DNA of 10,479 nucleotides from an uncultured Clostridia bacterium. GTDB taxonomy: Bacteria > Bacillota > Clostridia > Oscillospirales > Acutalibacteraceae. The notes below the pieces were generated by a model, which ran no database searches, was not told the origin of the DNA, and was given only the letters and a program-made list of their open reading frames with translations. A program made the position numbers and the translations under genes. Numbering within the stretch: the stretch's first letter is position 1; each line of letters opens with the position of its first letter. The stretch covers positions 1 to 10,479 of the forward strand of contig CANQSG010000058.1 of assembly GCA_947626485.1 (NCBI GenBank), written 5' to 3'. Shown piece by piece: positions 1 through 6,264 of the stretch.

Positions 1-328
1 CACCGCCGACGTCGAGCTTGCCCTTCGCGTTGAGCGGGAGCTCGACGACCGGGTTCGTCACGCTGCCCCGGACGTTGCCGGCGGAATCCGAAACGGCGAG
101 CAGCAGCCCGGCGGGGCCGCCGCCGTCGACCCGCAGCGTCAGGCTGTGGGACGCGCCTTTGAGCTGAATGCCCATCAGCGACGCCGCCGTCAGCAGGCGA
201 CCGAGCGCCGCCGTCGTGACGGCCGAGGTCTTGTGAATGCGCTCGGCCTCGGCGACGATGTCGCGGGCATCCAGGGCGGTCGCCGCCACGGCGCCGTCGG
301 AGGTGATGCATCGAACGAGTTTTCCCAT
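1..328 (-). CDS. hslO: Hsp33 redox-regulated chaperone, N-terminal part (cut by left edge)
   Basis: Hsp33 is a cytosolic holdase chaperone switched on by oxidation of a C-terminal zinc-binding cysteine cluster; it protects unfolding proteins during oxidative and heat stress. About 109 residues are visible. The frame has no stop before position 1, so the gene continues beyond the window. It begins MGKLVRCITSDGAVAA and includes a GRLLTAASLMG stretch and an LTLRVDGGGPAG stretch, all typical of the Hsp33 N-terminal substrate-binding domain, and ends near a KGKLDVGG strand. The ATG at 328-326 lies only 7 bases beyond the TAA of the upstream methyltransferase. Its Shine-Dalgarno (AAAGGA on the minus strand, about 340-345) sits inside the end of that gene, so the two are probably co-transcribed and coupled. 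The C-terminal redox cysteines are outside the window, so whether the redox switch is intact cannot be judged. Family assignment is from sequence recognition. Confidence 0.9.
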   Translation of the reverse strand, partial: MGKLVRCITSDGAVAATALDARDIVAEAERIHKTSAVTTAALGRLLTAASLMGIQLKGASHSLTLRVDGGGPAGLLLAVSDSAGNVRGSVTNPVVELPLNAKGKLDVGG

Positions 329-335
329 CGTTGTT

Positions 336-1082
336 TTAAAATTCCTTTCTTGTGACGTAAACGGCGCGCTCGCAGTCGCGTCCCGGCGGGGTGCGGGTGC
401 CGTCGCCGTAGATCGCCTCGAGCTTCAGACCGGCGCGGCGCAGCGCCTGCACGATGCGGCGGGGCGCATAGGCGCGTTCCTCGATCCATTCGGTCGTGCG
501 GCGGTAGGTCTCGCCCGTCCGCTCGAAAAAATCGAGGGTGACGTCGGTCGTCAGCGTCGCGGGGTCGAAGTGATTCTGCCAGACGCAGAAGACCGGGTCG
601 GCCTCGAGGACAAAGGTGCGGTCGGCGAGGACGGCGCGGTGCTTATAGACGGTGTTGACGTCGAACAGAAACAGCCGCCCGGGCTCGAGAAAGAGCGAAA
701 CGCGGCGCAGCGTCTCGTCGAAATCGGCGGGGTCGGTGATGTGGTTCAGGCTGTCGAGGCAGCAGATCGCCCCGTCGACGGTGCCGTAGAGCTCGAGCTC
801 CTGCCCGGGCTGGCAGAGGAACAAGATCTGCTGTCCCGCCGCCTCTGCCTTTTCACGGGCGACGCAGAGCATTTCCGCCGAGGGGTCGACGCCGATGACC
901 TCGACGCCGCGTTTTGCGAATTCGAGCGAAAATCCGCCCGTGCCGCAGGCGAGGTCGAGCAGCAGCGTCGGCATTCGGTCAAACGTCGCAAAAAGGTCGG
1001 CAAGGTCGGCGGCGCGCGCCGGGTAGTCGACCTCCTGCATCAGGCGGTCGTAATACTGGGAGAAGCCCTCGTAGCCGCTCAT
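336..1082 (-). CDS. Class I SAM-dependent methyltransferase
   Basis: A 248-residue cytosolic Rossmann-fold methyltransferase that should transfer a methyl group from S-adenosylmethionine; the substrate cannot be told. Motif I is clear (LLLDLACGTGG, residues 40-50), followed by the acidic residue that binds the SAM ribose (GVDPS, D66) and a motif-IV-like CCLDSLNHI stretch around residues 107-115. The start MSGYEGFSQYYDRLM and overall length resemble the YqeM-like methyltransferases of Bacillota, but that subfamily call is tentative. The ATG overlaps the stop of the upstream yerC-like gene (ATGA, 1079-1082) and no convincing Shine-Dalgarno precedes it, which suggests translational coupling. The stop lies 7 bases before hslO. 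A small-molecule or a macromolecular substrate is equally possible. The long open frame on the opposite strand here is a GC-rich shadow. Confidence 0.87.
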   Translation of the reverse strand: MSGYEGFSQYYDRLMQEVDYPARAADLADLFATFDRMPTLLLDLACGTGGFSLEFAKRGVEVIGVDPSAEMLCVAREKAEAAGQQILFLCQPGQELELYGTVDGAICCLDSLNHITDPADFDETLRRVSLFLEPGRLFLFDVNTVYKHRAVLADRTFVLEADPVFCVWQNHFDPATLTTDVTLDFFERTGETYRRTTEWIEERAYAPRRIVQALRRAGLKLEAIYGDGTRTPPGRDCERAVYVTRKEF

Positions 1083-1366
1083 TTCTGTTCGAGGCGGTCG
1101 AAGACGAGGCGGTAGCCGTCGCTGCCGTAGCTCAGCGAGCGGTTGACGCGGCTGATCGTCGCGGTGCTCGCCCCCGTCTCGCGGACGATCTCGCTGTAAA
1201 TGTGCTTTTCGCGCAGCATTTTCGCGACGACAAAGCGCTGGGCGATGGACTGGATCTCCTTGACGGTGCAGACGTCCTCAAAGAAATCGTAGCACTCGTC
1301 GACGGTTTGCAGCGTCAGCACCGCCTGAAAAAACGAATCGGTTCCCTCGTTGCGCAGTTTATCCAC
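1079..1366 (-). CDS. yerC: YerC/YecD-family TrpR-like regulator
   Basis: A 95-residue all-helical DNA-binding protein of the TrpR-related YerC/YecD family found in Bacillota; the physiological target of the family is poorly known. The visible features are a helical N-terminal half (FFQAVLTLQTVDECYDFFEDVC) and a helix-turn-helix around residues 55-80 (IYSEIVRETGASTATISRVN), in which the STATISRVNRSL recognition helix is the family hallmark. The start is GTG at 1366-1364, set by a strong AGGAGG on the minus strand at 1375-1380 with 8 bases between; there is no ATG at the natural N-terminus. It is the first gene of a unit with the methyltransferase and hslO, read from the promoter at 1400-1428. 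A short inverted repeat over the -35 box (1425-1440) could be its own operator, but this is speculative. Confidence 0.9.
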   Translation of the reverse strand: MDKLRNEGTDSFFQAVLTLQTVDECYDFFEDVCTVKEIQSIAQRFVVAKMLREKHIYSEIVRETGASTATISRVNRSLSYGSDGYRLVFDRLEQK

Positions 1367-1399
1367 GGTCGGTTCCTCCTGTTTTTTGAGTTCTTTCTT

Positions 1400-1428
1400 A
1401 GTTTAACACAGGAAAGAGCGAAAATCAA
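1400..1428 (-). promoter_or_regulatory. Promoter of the yerC-methyltransferase-hslO unit
   Basis: Read on the minus strand there is a TTGATT -35 box (1428-1423), a 17-base spacer and a TAAACT -10 box (1405-1400) preceded by TGT, i.e. an extended -10. Transcription would start near 1393, leaving a short leader that carries the AGGAGG site of yerC. Spacing and both boxes fit a housekeeping sigma-A promoter. Confidence 0.72.
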
Positions 1429-1440
1429 CCACGGCGTTGA
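1425..1440. repeat. Short inverted repeat over the yerC -35 box
   Basis: TCAAC (1425-1429) and GTTGA (1436-1440) are perfect inverted arms around a 6-base centre. The left arm overlaps the -35 box of the yerC promoter. Five-base arms can occur by chance; an operator role is only a possibility. Confidence 0.25.
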
Positions 1441-1459
1441 AAATTTCCGCGGCGAACGG

Positions 1460-1488
1460 TAGACAAGAATATTTTTTCATGCTATAAT
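1460..1488 (+). promoter_or_regulatory. Promoter of the two-component system genes
   Basis: A TAGACA -35 box (1460-1465), a 17-base spacer and a perfect TATAAT -10 box (1483-1488) preceded by TGC, giving an extended -10. Predicted start of transcription is near 1495. No copy of the BceR-box pattern is seen nearby, so this looks constitutive rather than autoregulated. The ATG at 1487 overlaps this -10 box and therefore cannot start the regulator gene. Confidence 0.8.
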
Positions 1489-1527
1489 GCAAAAAAATTG
1501 CCGTTGTGCGTGCGGCGCGCGGGAAAA

Positions 1528-1533
1528 AAGGGG
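1528..1533 (+). promoter_or_regulatory. Ribosome binding site fixing the TTG start of the response regulator
   Basis: AAGGGG lies 7 bases before the TTG at 1541. No alternative in-frame ATG lies between the predicted transcription start (about 1495) and the conserved RILIVEDD segment. Confidence 0.65.
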
Positions 1534-1540
1534 CGATATT

Positions 1541-2218
1541 TTGTATCGGATTTTGATCGTGGAGGACGACCCGGGGATCGCGGGGGAGATCGAACGGCTG
1601 GCGCAGACCTGGGGGCTGCAGGCGCGGACGGTACGGGATTTTTCCGACGTGATGGCGGAATTTGCCGCATGGCAGCCGCATTTGGTGCTGCTCGACATCG
1701 GGCTGCCCTGCTTCGACGGATACCATTGGTGCGGCGAGATCCGCAAGGTCTCGAAGGCGCCGATCCTCTTCCTCTCCTGCGCCGGGGACAACCTGAACAT
1801 CGTGATGGCGATGCACCTCGGCGCCGACGATTTCATCGTGAAGCCCTTTGACGCGCAGGTGCTCGTCGCCAAAATGCAGGCGCTGCTGCGCCGCAGCTAC
1901 GATTACGACCTCGCCGCCGCGTCCGCCCTTTACGCCCACCGCGGCGCCCTGCTCGACGCCGACGCGGACAGTCTGCGGTTCGACGGCAAAACGGTCGCGC
2001 TGACGAAAAACGAATCCCGCATTCTGCGCTGCCTGCTCGAAAACAAGGGCAAGACCGTCAGCCGCGAGCAGTTGATGGAGCGGCTTTGGAAAACCGAACA
2101 GTTTATCGACGAAAACACGCTGACCGTCAACGTCAACCGGCTGCGCAAAAAGCTCGACGCCGTCGGCCTGGCGGATTTTATCACGACGGTGTTCGGCGTC
2201 GGGTATCAGATCAAATAG
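1541..2218 (+). CDS. OmpR-family response regulator, BceR-like
   Basis: A 225-residue cytosolic transcription factor, close to the usual length of BceR-type regulators. The receiver domain (about 1-115) shows the acidic pair E8-D9-D10, the phosphoacceptor D52 (LVLLDIGLP), the switch serine S79 and the conserved lysine K101 (VKPFD). The C-terminal winged helix (about 130-225) carries LTKNESRILRCLLENKGKTV and ends in the typical GVGYQIK. It should be phosphorylated by the kinase gene that follows and activate the ABC transporter promoter; the partner is inferred from order, the fold is seen. The start is TTG at 1541 with AAGGGG upstream; a longer frame from ATG 1487 would begin inside the -10 box. 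The kinase start follows the stop after 14 bases. Peptide-antibiotic sensing is inferred from the whole module. Confidence 0.92.
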   Translation: MYRILIVEDDPGIAGEIERLAQTWGLQARTVRDFSDVMAEFAAWQPHLVLLDIGLPCFDGYHWCGEIRKVSKAPILFLSCAGDNLNIVMAMHLGADDFIVKPFDAQVLVAKMQALLRRSYDYDLAAASALYAHRGALLDADADSLRFDGKTVALTKNESRILRCLLENKGKTVSREQLMERLWKTEQFIDENTLTVNVNRLRKKLDAVGLADFITTVFGVGYQIK

Positions 2219-2232
2219 GCGGGGTGAAGGGT

Positions 2233-3219
2233 TTGAAGCTTTTTATCGGCTATCTGCGCACGCGGCGCGCGGCGCTGCTTTTCTTTGCCGCCGTCGGCAT
2301 TGTTTTCGGCGTCTGCTTTGCGCTGTCGGGGCTGCCGCTGTCCGCCGTCGGTTATCCGGCGCTGCTCTGCGGCGTGGCGGGCAGCGTGGGGCTTGTCTGC
2401 GATTTTCTGCGGGTGCGGCGGCGGCATTTGCAGCTGCGCGAGATCGCGTTAAACGGGGGCGACGCGCCCGCCCTGCCGGCGGCGGCGAGTCTGTGTGAGG
2501 CGGATTATCAGGCCGTCGTGCGGGCGTTGCAGGAGCGGACGGCGGCGCTGCAGGCGCAAAGCGAGACGCGCTACCGCGACCGGCTTGCCGACGTCACGCT
2601 CTGGGTGCACCAGATCAAGACGCCGATCACCTCGATGCGGCTCGCCCTGCAAAACGAGGACACGCCCCTTTCCCGGCGGCTGCGCGGCGAGCTGCGGCAG
2701 ATCGAGCAATACGTCGAGATGGTGCTGGTGCTCCAGCGGCTCGACGCCGACGCGAACGACTACGTCTTCCGCACCCACGCGCTCGACGGCATCGTCAAGC
2801 AGTCGATATCGAAGTTTGCCGGGGAGTTCATCGACCGCCGCCTGCGGCTCGACTATACGCCGATCGACGCGACGGTCGTGACCGACGAAAAGTGGCTTTC
2901 CTTCGTCGTCGATCAGGTGCTTTCCAACGCGCTGAAATACACCCGCAGCGGCGGCGTGCGAGTCTGGCTCGAGGCGCCGACGACGCTCTGCATCGCCGAC
3001 ACCGGCGTCGGCATTTCGCCCGCCGACCTGCCCCGCATTTTCGAAAAGGGCTACACCGGCTGCAACGGGCGGCAGGACAAACGAGCGAGCGGGCTGGGGC
3101 TGTATTTGTGCCGCTGCGTCTGCGACCGGCTCGGCGCGCGCATCACGGCGGAATCGACGCTCGGCAGAGGCACCTGCGTGCGCATCGCCCTCGAGCAGTA
3201 TCCCCTGCGGGCGGAATGA
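2233..3219 (+). CDS. Intramembrane-sensing histidine kinase, BceS-like
   Basis: A membrane histidine kinase of 328 residues if started at TTG 2233. Two transmembrane helices lie near residues 13-33 and 37-57 with almost nothing between them, so it has no extracellular sensor domain; such kinases rely on the partner ABC transporter for input. The dimerisation/phosphoacceptor helix carries WVHQIKTPIT with H126, the BceS-type variant of the H box. The ATPase domain has the N box (DQVLSNALKYT, N232), G1 (DTGVG, D256), the FEKGYTG segment and G2 (SGLGLY, G287). The TTG start is preferred because GGGGTGA (2221-2227) lies 5 bases upstream and the protein then begins MKLFIGYLRTRR, as in relatives; GTG 2224 is the alternative. 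The gene directly follows the regulator and probably shares its promoter. Confidence 0.9.
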   Translation: MKLFIGYLRTRRAALLFFAAVGIVFGVCFALSGLPLSAVGYPALLCGVAGSVGLVCDFLRVRRRHLQLREIALNGGDAPALPAAASLCEADYQAVVRALQERTAALQAQSETRYRDRLADVTLWVHQIKTPITSMRLALQNEDTPLSRRLRGELRQIEQYVEMVLVLQRLDADANDYVFRTHALDGIVKQSISKFAGEFIDRRLRLDYTPIDATVVTDEKWLSFVVDQVLSNALKYTRSGGVRVWLEAPTTLCIADTGVGISPADLPRIFEKGYTGCNGRQDKRASGLGLYLCRCVCDRLGARITAESTLGRGTCVRIALEQYPLRAE

Positions 3220-3224
3220 CCTGT

Positions 3225-3246
3225 TTTCTTACAAAATCGTAAGAAA
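3225..3246. promoter_or_regulatory. BceR-box-like operator upstream of the transporter genes
   Basis: TTTCTTAC (3225-3232) and GTAAGAAA (3239-3246) are perfect 8-base inverted arms around AAAATC. Inside lies TTACA-N4-CGTAA, one base off the TNACA-N4-TGTAA pattern known for binding sites of BceR-type regulators. A further TGTAA half-site lies at 3259-3263, with its start 21 bases (two helical turns) from the CGTAA start at 3238. The element sits 5 bases after the kinase stop and about 87 bases before the ATPase start, with no T-run after it, so an operator fits better than a terminator. The match is seen; binding by the window's own regulator is inferred. Confidence 0.7.
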
Positions 3247-3273
3247 GAGCGGGCGGATTGTAAGCCGATTCGA

Positions 3274-3302
3274 TGGAAAAGCGCCTGCGGTTGCGGTATC
3301 CT
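3274..3302 (+). promoter_or_regulatory. Possible transporter promoter
   Basis: TGGAAA (3274-3279), a 17-base spacer and TATCCT (3297-3302) each match four of six consensus positions. Weak core boxes downstream of an activator site suit a regulator-dependent promoter, and the operator centre would then lie about 73 bases before the predicted start near 3309. No better pair is visible between 3247 and 3332. Confidence 0.35.
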
Positions 3303-3321
3303 TGGGACAGAAAACCCAAGG
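3300..3321 (+). repeat. Hairpin-forming inverted repeat touching the ATPase ribosome site
   Basis: CCTTGGG (3300-3306) and CCCAAGG (3315-3321) are perfect 7-base arms with an 8-base loop. The right arm runs into the AAGGGAGG ribosome site of the ATPase gene, so in a long transcript the hairpin would mask part of it. It cannot form fully in RNA that starts near 3309. Confidence 0.5.
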
Positions 3322-3325
3322 GAGG
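3320..3325 (+). promoter_or_regulatory. Ribosome binding site selecting the second ATG of the ATPase
   Basis: GGGAGG lies only 1 base before the first in-frame ATG (3327) but 7 bases before the second (3333). Spacing therefore favours ATG 3333. Confidence 0.65.
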
Positions 3326-3332
3326 AATGTTT

Positions 3333-4097
3333 ATGCACATTTTGGAAGTCACCGGACTGAAAAAGGTCTACACGACCCGGTTCGGCGGGAACCGCGTGGA
3401 GGCGCTGCGCGACGTTCGGTTCACGGTCGATAGCGGCGAATTCGTCGCCGTCATGGGAGAATCGGGCTCGGGCAAGACGACGCTGCTGCACCTGCTGGCG
3501 GGGCTCGACCGCCCGACGGCGGGCAGGATTTTGCTCGACGGGAACGACCTTTCGACGATCAAGGACGCCGCCCTCGCGGCCTTTCGGCGGGAGCGGCTGG
3601 GCTTCGTCTTTCAGGATTTCAACCTGCTCGACACGCTGACGGTCGAGGACAACGTCTATCTGCCGCTCGTGCTGGCGGGGACGGCGCGGCGCGAACAGCG
3701 CGCCCTGCTCGAGCCCCTCGCGAAGCGGCTGGGCATTTCCGACCTGCTGCAAAAATACCCCTACGAAATTTCGGGCGGGCAGAAGCAGCGGGTCGCCGTG
3801 GCGCGCGCCGTCATCACGGGGCCGAAGCTGATTTTGGCCGACGAGCCGACCGGCGCCCTCGATTCCCGCGCGAGCGACGAGCTGCTGCGGCTTTTTGCCG
3901 AGCTGCACGCGCAGGGGCAGACGATTCTGATGGTGACCCATTCGATCAAGGCCGCCAGCACGGCGAGCCGCGTCCTCTTTATCCGGGACGGCGCGGTGTT
4001 CCACCAGCTCTACCGCGGCGGCGACACAAACGAGCAGTTTTATCAGAAGATCTCCGAGACGCTGACGCTGCTGGCGACGGGCGGTGACGGGCGATGA
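3333..4097 (+). CDS. ABC transporter ATP-binding protein, BceA/MacB type
   Basis: A 254-residue cytosolic ATPase subunit that powers the permease encoded next. All ABC landmarks are present: Walker A GESGSGKTT (residues 42-50, K48), the Q-loop in FQDFNLLD, the signature SGGQKQR (147-153), Walker B LILADEPTGALD with D170 and E171, and the H-loop VTHS (H203). The FQDFNLLDTLTVEDN and DEPTGALDSRAS stretches are typical of the MacB/LolD/BceA branch. The start is ATG 3333, selected by GGGAGG spacing; frames extending upstream of it lack a ribosome site. It overlaps the permease by ATGA (4094-4097), so the two are co-translated. With the BceS-like kinase upstream, the best guess is a bacitracin- or lantibiotic-type peptide resistance and sensing transporter; the actual drug cannot be read from sequence. 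Confidence 0.93.
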   Translation: MHILEVTGLKKVYTTRFGGNRVEALRDVRFTVDSGEFVAVMGESGSGKTTLLHLLAGLDRPTAGRILLDGNDLSTIKDAALAAFRRERLGFVFQDFNLLDTLTVEDNVYLPLVLAGTARREQRALLEPLAKRLGISDLLQKYPYEISGGQKQRVAVARAVITGPKLILADEPTGALDSRASDELLRLFAELHAQGQTILMVTHSIKAASTASRVLFIRDGAVFHQLYRGGDTNEQFYQKISETLTLLATGGDGR

Positions 4098-6160
4098 AGA
4101 CGGGACTTTATATGCGGCTCGCCCTCGACGGGATGCGCAAAAACAAGCGGCTTTATCTGCCCTATCTGCTCGCCTGCACCGGCATGGTGACGATGTATTA
4201 CATCCTGCGGTTTCTCGCGGGGTGCCGGGCGCTCGCCGGGCTGCCGGGCGAGCAGGCCATCCGCACGACGCTGGGGCTCGGCGGCGCGATTTTGGGGCTC
4301 TTTTCCTATTTATTCCTGTTTTACACGAACGCCTTTCTGATCCGGCGGCGCAAGAAGGAATTCGGGCTTTACGGCATGCTCGGCATGGATCGACGCAGCC
4401 TCGGGCGGATCCTGGCGTGGGAAACGCTTTTCGCCTTTCTGCTCTCGGTCGGCGCGGGGCTTTGCGTCGGGGTGCTGCTCTCGCATTTGGCGGAGCTCGG
4501 CCTTGCGCGCATCGCGGGCGGCGCGGCGAGCGGGTTTCTTTCGGTCGCGCCCGGCGCGCTGCGGCTGACCTTCGCGAGCTTTGCGGTGCTCTTTTTGCTG
4601 CTCTTTCTCAACGGCTGGCGGCAGGTGCGGTTTCAAAGCGTCGTTTCGCTGCTGCAAAGCGAAAGCGCGGGCGAAAAGCCGCCGAAGGCGAATTACCTGC
4701 TCGGCGCGCTGGGAATCGCCCTGCTGCTCGTCGCCTATTACCTCGCGGGCAGCATCCGCAACCCGCTTTCGGCGATCAACCTGTTTTTCGTCGCCGTGCT
4801 GCTCGTCATCGCCGGGACGTATCTGACGCTGATTTCGAGCTCGGTCGCCCTCTGCCGCCTGCTGAAAAAGAGCCGGCGGTATTACGCGCGGGTGACCCGC
4901 TTCGTCTCGGTCTCGTCGATGGCGTGGCGCATGAAGCGCAACGGCGCAGGGCTCGCGGCGGTCTGCATTCTGGCGACGATGGTGCTCGTGACGGTCTCGT
5001 CGACGGCGAGCCTGTATTTCGGCACGGAGAACGCCCTCGCCGCCCGCTTCCCGCGCGAAATCTCGCTGGAGCTGACGCTCGACGCCGACGCGGCGGGCGA
5101 CGAGGCGGCGGACAAACTGCTCGAAGAAACGGAACGGGAAGTCCGGCGGGCGGGGTTCGAGCCGCAGGGGCTGTCGGCCTTTCGCGGCGCGTCGATCACG
5201 GGGCTGCTGTCGACGGGCGTGGTGCGCACCGACCCGTTTTCCGTCAACGCGCCGGCGCTGCAATATGACAACCTGTACAGCTTTATCCTGCTGCCGCTGC
5301 GGGATTACAACGCCATGACGGGCGAGGCCGCGACCCTCGCGCCGGGCGAAGCGCTGCTTTGCTATCGCACCGCCGATTTCCCGAACGGCGTACCGCTCGA
5401 AAACGGGCGGCTCTGCTTTCAAAGCGAGACGGGGCCGCGGTTTTCGGTGCGCGAACAGCGCGCGGAACTGCCCGCCGGGCTCAACACGAAGGGCGTGCCC
5501 GTCGCGACGCTGCTGCTCGTCGTGCCGGATTTCGGCGCGGGCTTGCAGGGGCTCGAAACGCTGGCGGACGCGAGCGGCGACCGACTCTTTGAACCGGGCT
5601 GGAGCTGTCAATTTGACATCCGCGCCGGGCAGGAGGCGCAGGCCGCCCTCTGCGATCGCCTTGCCGCGCATTTTTCGGACGAGGCGCATATCACGTCGGG
5701 CGTGACCGCCTGCAACACCGAGAGCCGCGACGAAAACCGCGCGTCGTTTTACGGGATTTACGGCGGGCTGTTTTACCTCGGCGTGCTGCTGAGTATCGTT
5801 TTCCTCTGCGCCGCCGTGCTGATTTTGTATTACAAGCAGATTTCGGAGGGCTACGAGGATCAGCCGCGCTTTGCCATCATGCAAAACGTCGGCATGACGA
5901 AGCGGGAAATTCGCGCCTGCATCAACCGCCAGCTGCTGACCGTCTTTTTCCTGCCGCTGCTGCTCGCGACGCTCCACCTTGCCTTCGCCTTCCCGATCAT
6001 TCGCAAGCTGCTTTTGCTGTTCAACTACGACAACGCCCCCTTCTTCGCCGCCGTCACCGCCCTGTGCGTCGTCGTCTTCGCGCTCGTCTACGGCGTCGTC
6101 TACCGCATCACCTCCAACGCCTACTACCACATCGTCAGCGATGCAAAGGAGCAACCGTAA
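4094..6160 (+). CDS. BceB-type FtsX-domain ABC permease
   Basis: A 688-residue membrane permease, somewhat longer than the roughly 650 residues usual in the BceB family. Ten hydrophobic helices can be placed: about residues 20-42, 60-84, 108-133, 153-175, 198-220, 226-250, 285-310, 552-580, 617-640 and 650-672. A hydrophilic region of about 240 residues (310-550) between helices 7 and 8 is the extracellular domain, the hallmark of BceB proteins and the part thought to recognise the antibiotic or its lipid target complex. FtsX-like segments are FLIRRRKKEFGLYGMLGM after helix 2 and FAIMQNVGMTKREIRACINR after helix 8. It should work with the ATPase to free lipid-linked peptidoglycan precursors from peptide antibiotics and to signal to the kinase; specificity is unknown. 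The very long open frame on the opposite strand is a GC-rich shadow. Confidence 0.93.
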   Translation: MKTGLYMRLALDGMRKNKRLYLPYLLACTGMVTMYYILRFLAGCRALAGLPGEQAIRTTLGLGGAILGLFSYLFLFYTNAFLIRRRKKEFGLYGMLGMDRRSLGRILAWETLFAFLLSVGAGLCVGVLLSHLAELGLARIAGGAASGFLSVAPGALRLTFASFAVLFLLLFLNGWRQVRFQSVVSLLQSESAGEKPPKANYLLGALGIALLLVAYYLAGSIRNPLSAINLFFVAVLLVIAGTYLTLISSSVALCRLLKKSRRYYARVTRFVSVSSMAWRMKRNGAGLAAVCILATMVLVTVSSTASLYFGTENALAARFPREISLELTLDADAAGDEAADKLLEETEREVRRAGFEPQGLSAFRGASITGLLSTGVVRTDPFSVNAPALQYDNLYSFILLPLRDYNAMTGEAATLAPGEALLCYRTADFPNGVPLENGRLCFQSETGPRFSVREQRAELPAGLNTKGVPVATLLLVVPDFGAGLQGLETLADASGDRLFEPGWSCQFDIRAGQEAQAALCDRLAAHFSDEAHITSGVTACNTESRDENRASFYGIYGGLFYLGVLLSIVFLCAAVLILYYKQISEGYEDQPRFAIMQNVGMTKREIRACINRQLLTVFFLPLLLATLHLAFAFPIIRKLLLLFNYDNAPFFAAVTALCVVVFALVYGVVYRITSNAYYHIVSDAKEQP

Positions 6161-6176
6161 CCCTCCCCCGCCCCGC

Positions 6177-6206
6177 CGTTTTATGAAAAAATCTTTTTTC
6201 AAAACG
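6177..6206. repeat. AT-rich inverted repeat after the permease gene
   Basis: CGTTTT (6177-6182) plus GAAAAAA (6185-6191) face TTTTTTC (6194-6200) plus AAAACG (6201-6206), with a 2-base loop and an AT bulge on the left: 13 paired bases. It could be a weak terminator of the transporter genes or a protein site for the sigma gene. The stem is not GC-rich and the T-run lies inside the arm, so terminator strength is doubtful. Confidence 0.45.
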
Positions 6207-6224
6207 CTAACCGCCGGGGACGAT

Positions 6225-6250
6225 TTGACACTATATTTGCGAAGATCTTC
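6225..6250 (+). promoter_or_regulatory. Possible promoter/operator region of the sigma-factor gene
   Basis: A perfect TTGACA (6225-6230), a TATATT (6232-6237) and a perfect 10-base palindrome GAAGATCTTC (6241-6250) are packed directly before the ribosome site. TTGACA and TATATT are too close to form one sigma-A promoter, and no good -10 lies 16-18 bases after TTGACA. The palindrome would overlap or adjoin any start point driven by TATATT. The exact promoter is unresolved. Confidence 0.35.
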
Positions 6251-6264
6251 AAAGGAGCAGAAGG

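Noticed and set aside
237..1115. Plus-strand open frame of 292 codons opposite the methyltransferase and hslO start
   Set aside because: No domain is visible, and the minus-strand genes have clear family motifs and ribosome sites.
3225..3246. Inverted repeat as a terminator of the two-component genes
   Set aside because: The stem is AT-rich, with no T-run after it, and it carries the BceR-box pattern, so an operator is the better reading.
3051..4004. Minus-strand open frame of 317 codons opposite the kinase end and ATPase
   Set aside because: It lies antisense to all the ABC motifs of the ATPase gene and shows no domain of its own.
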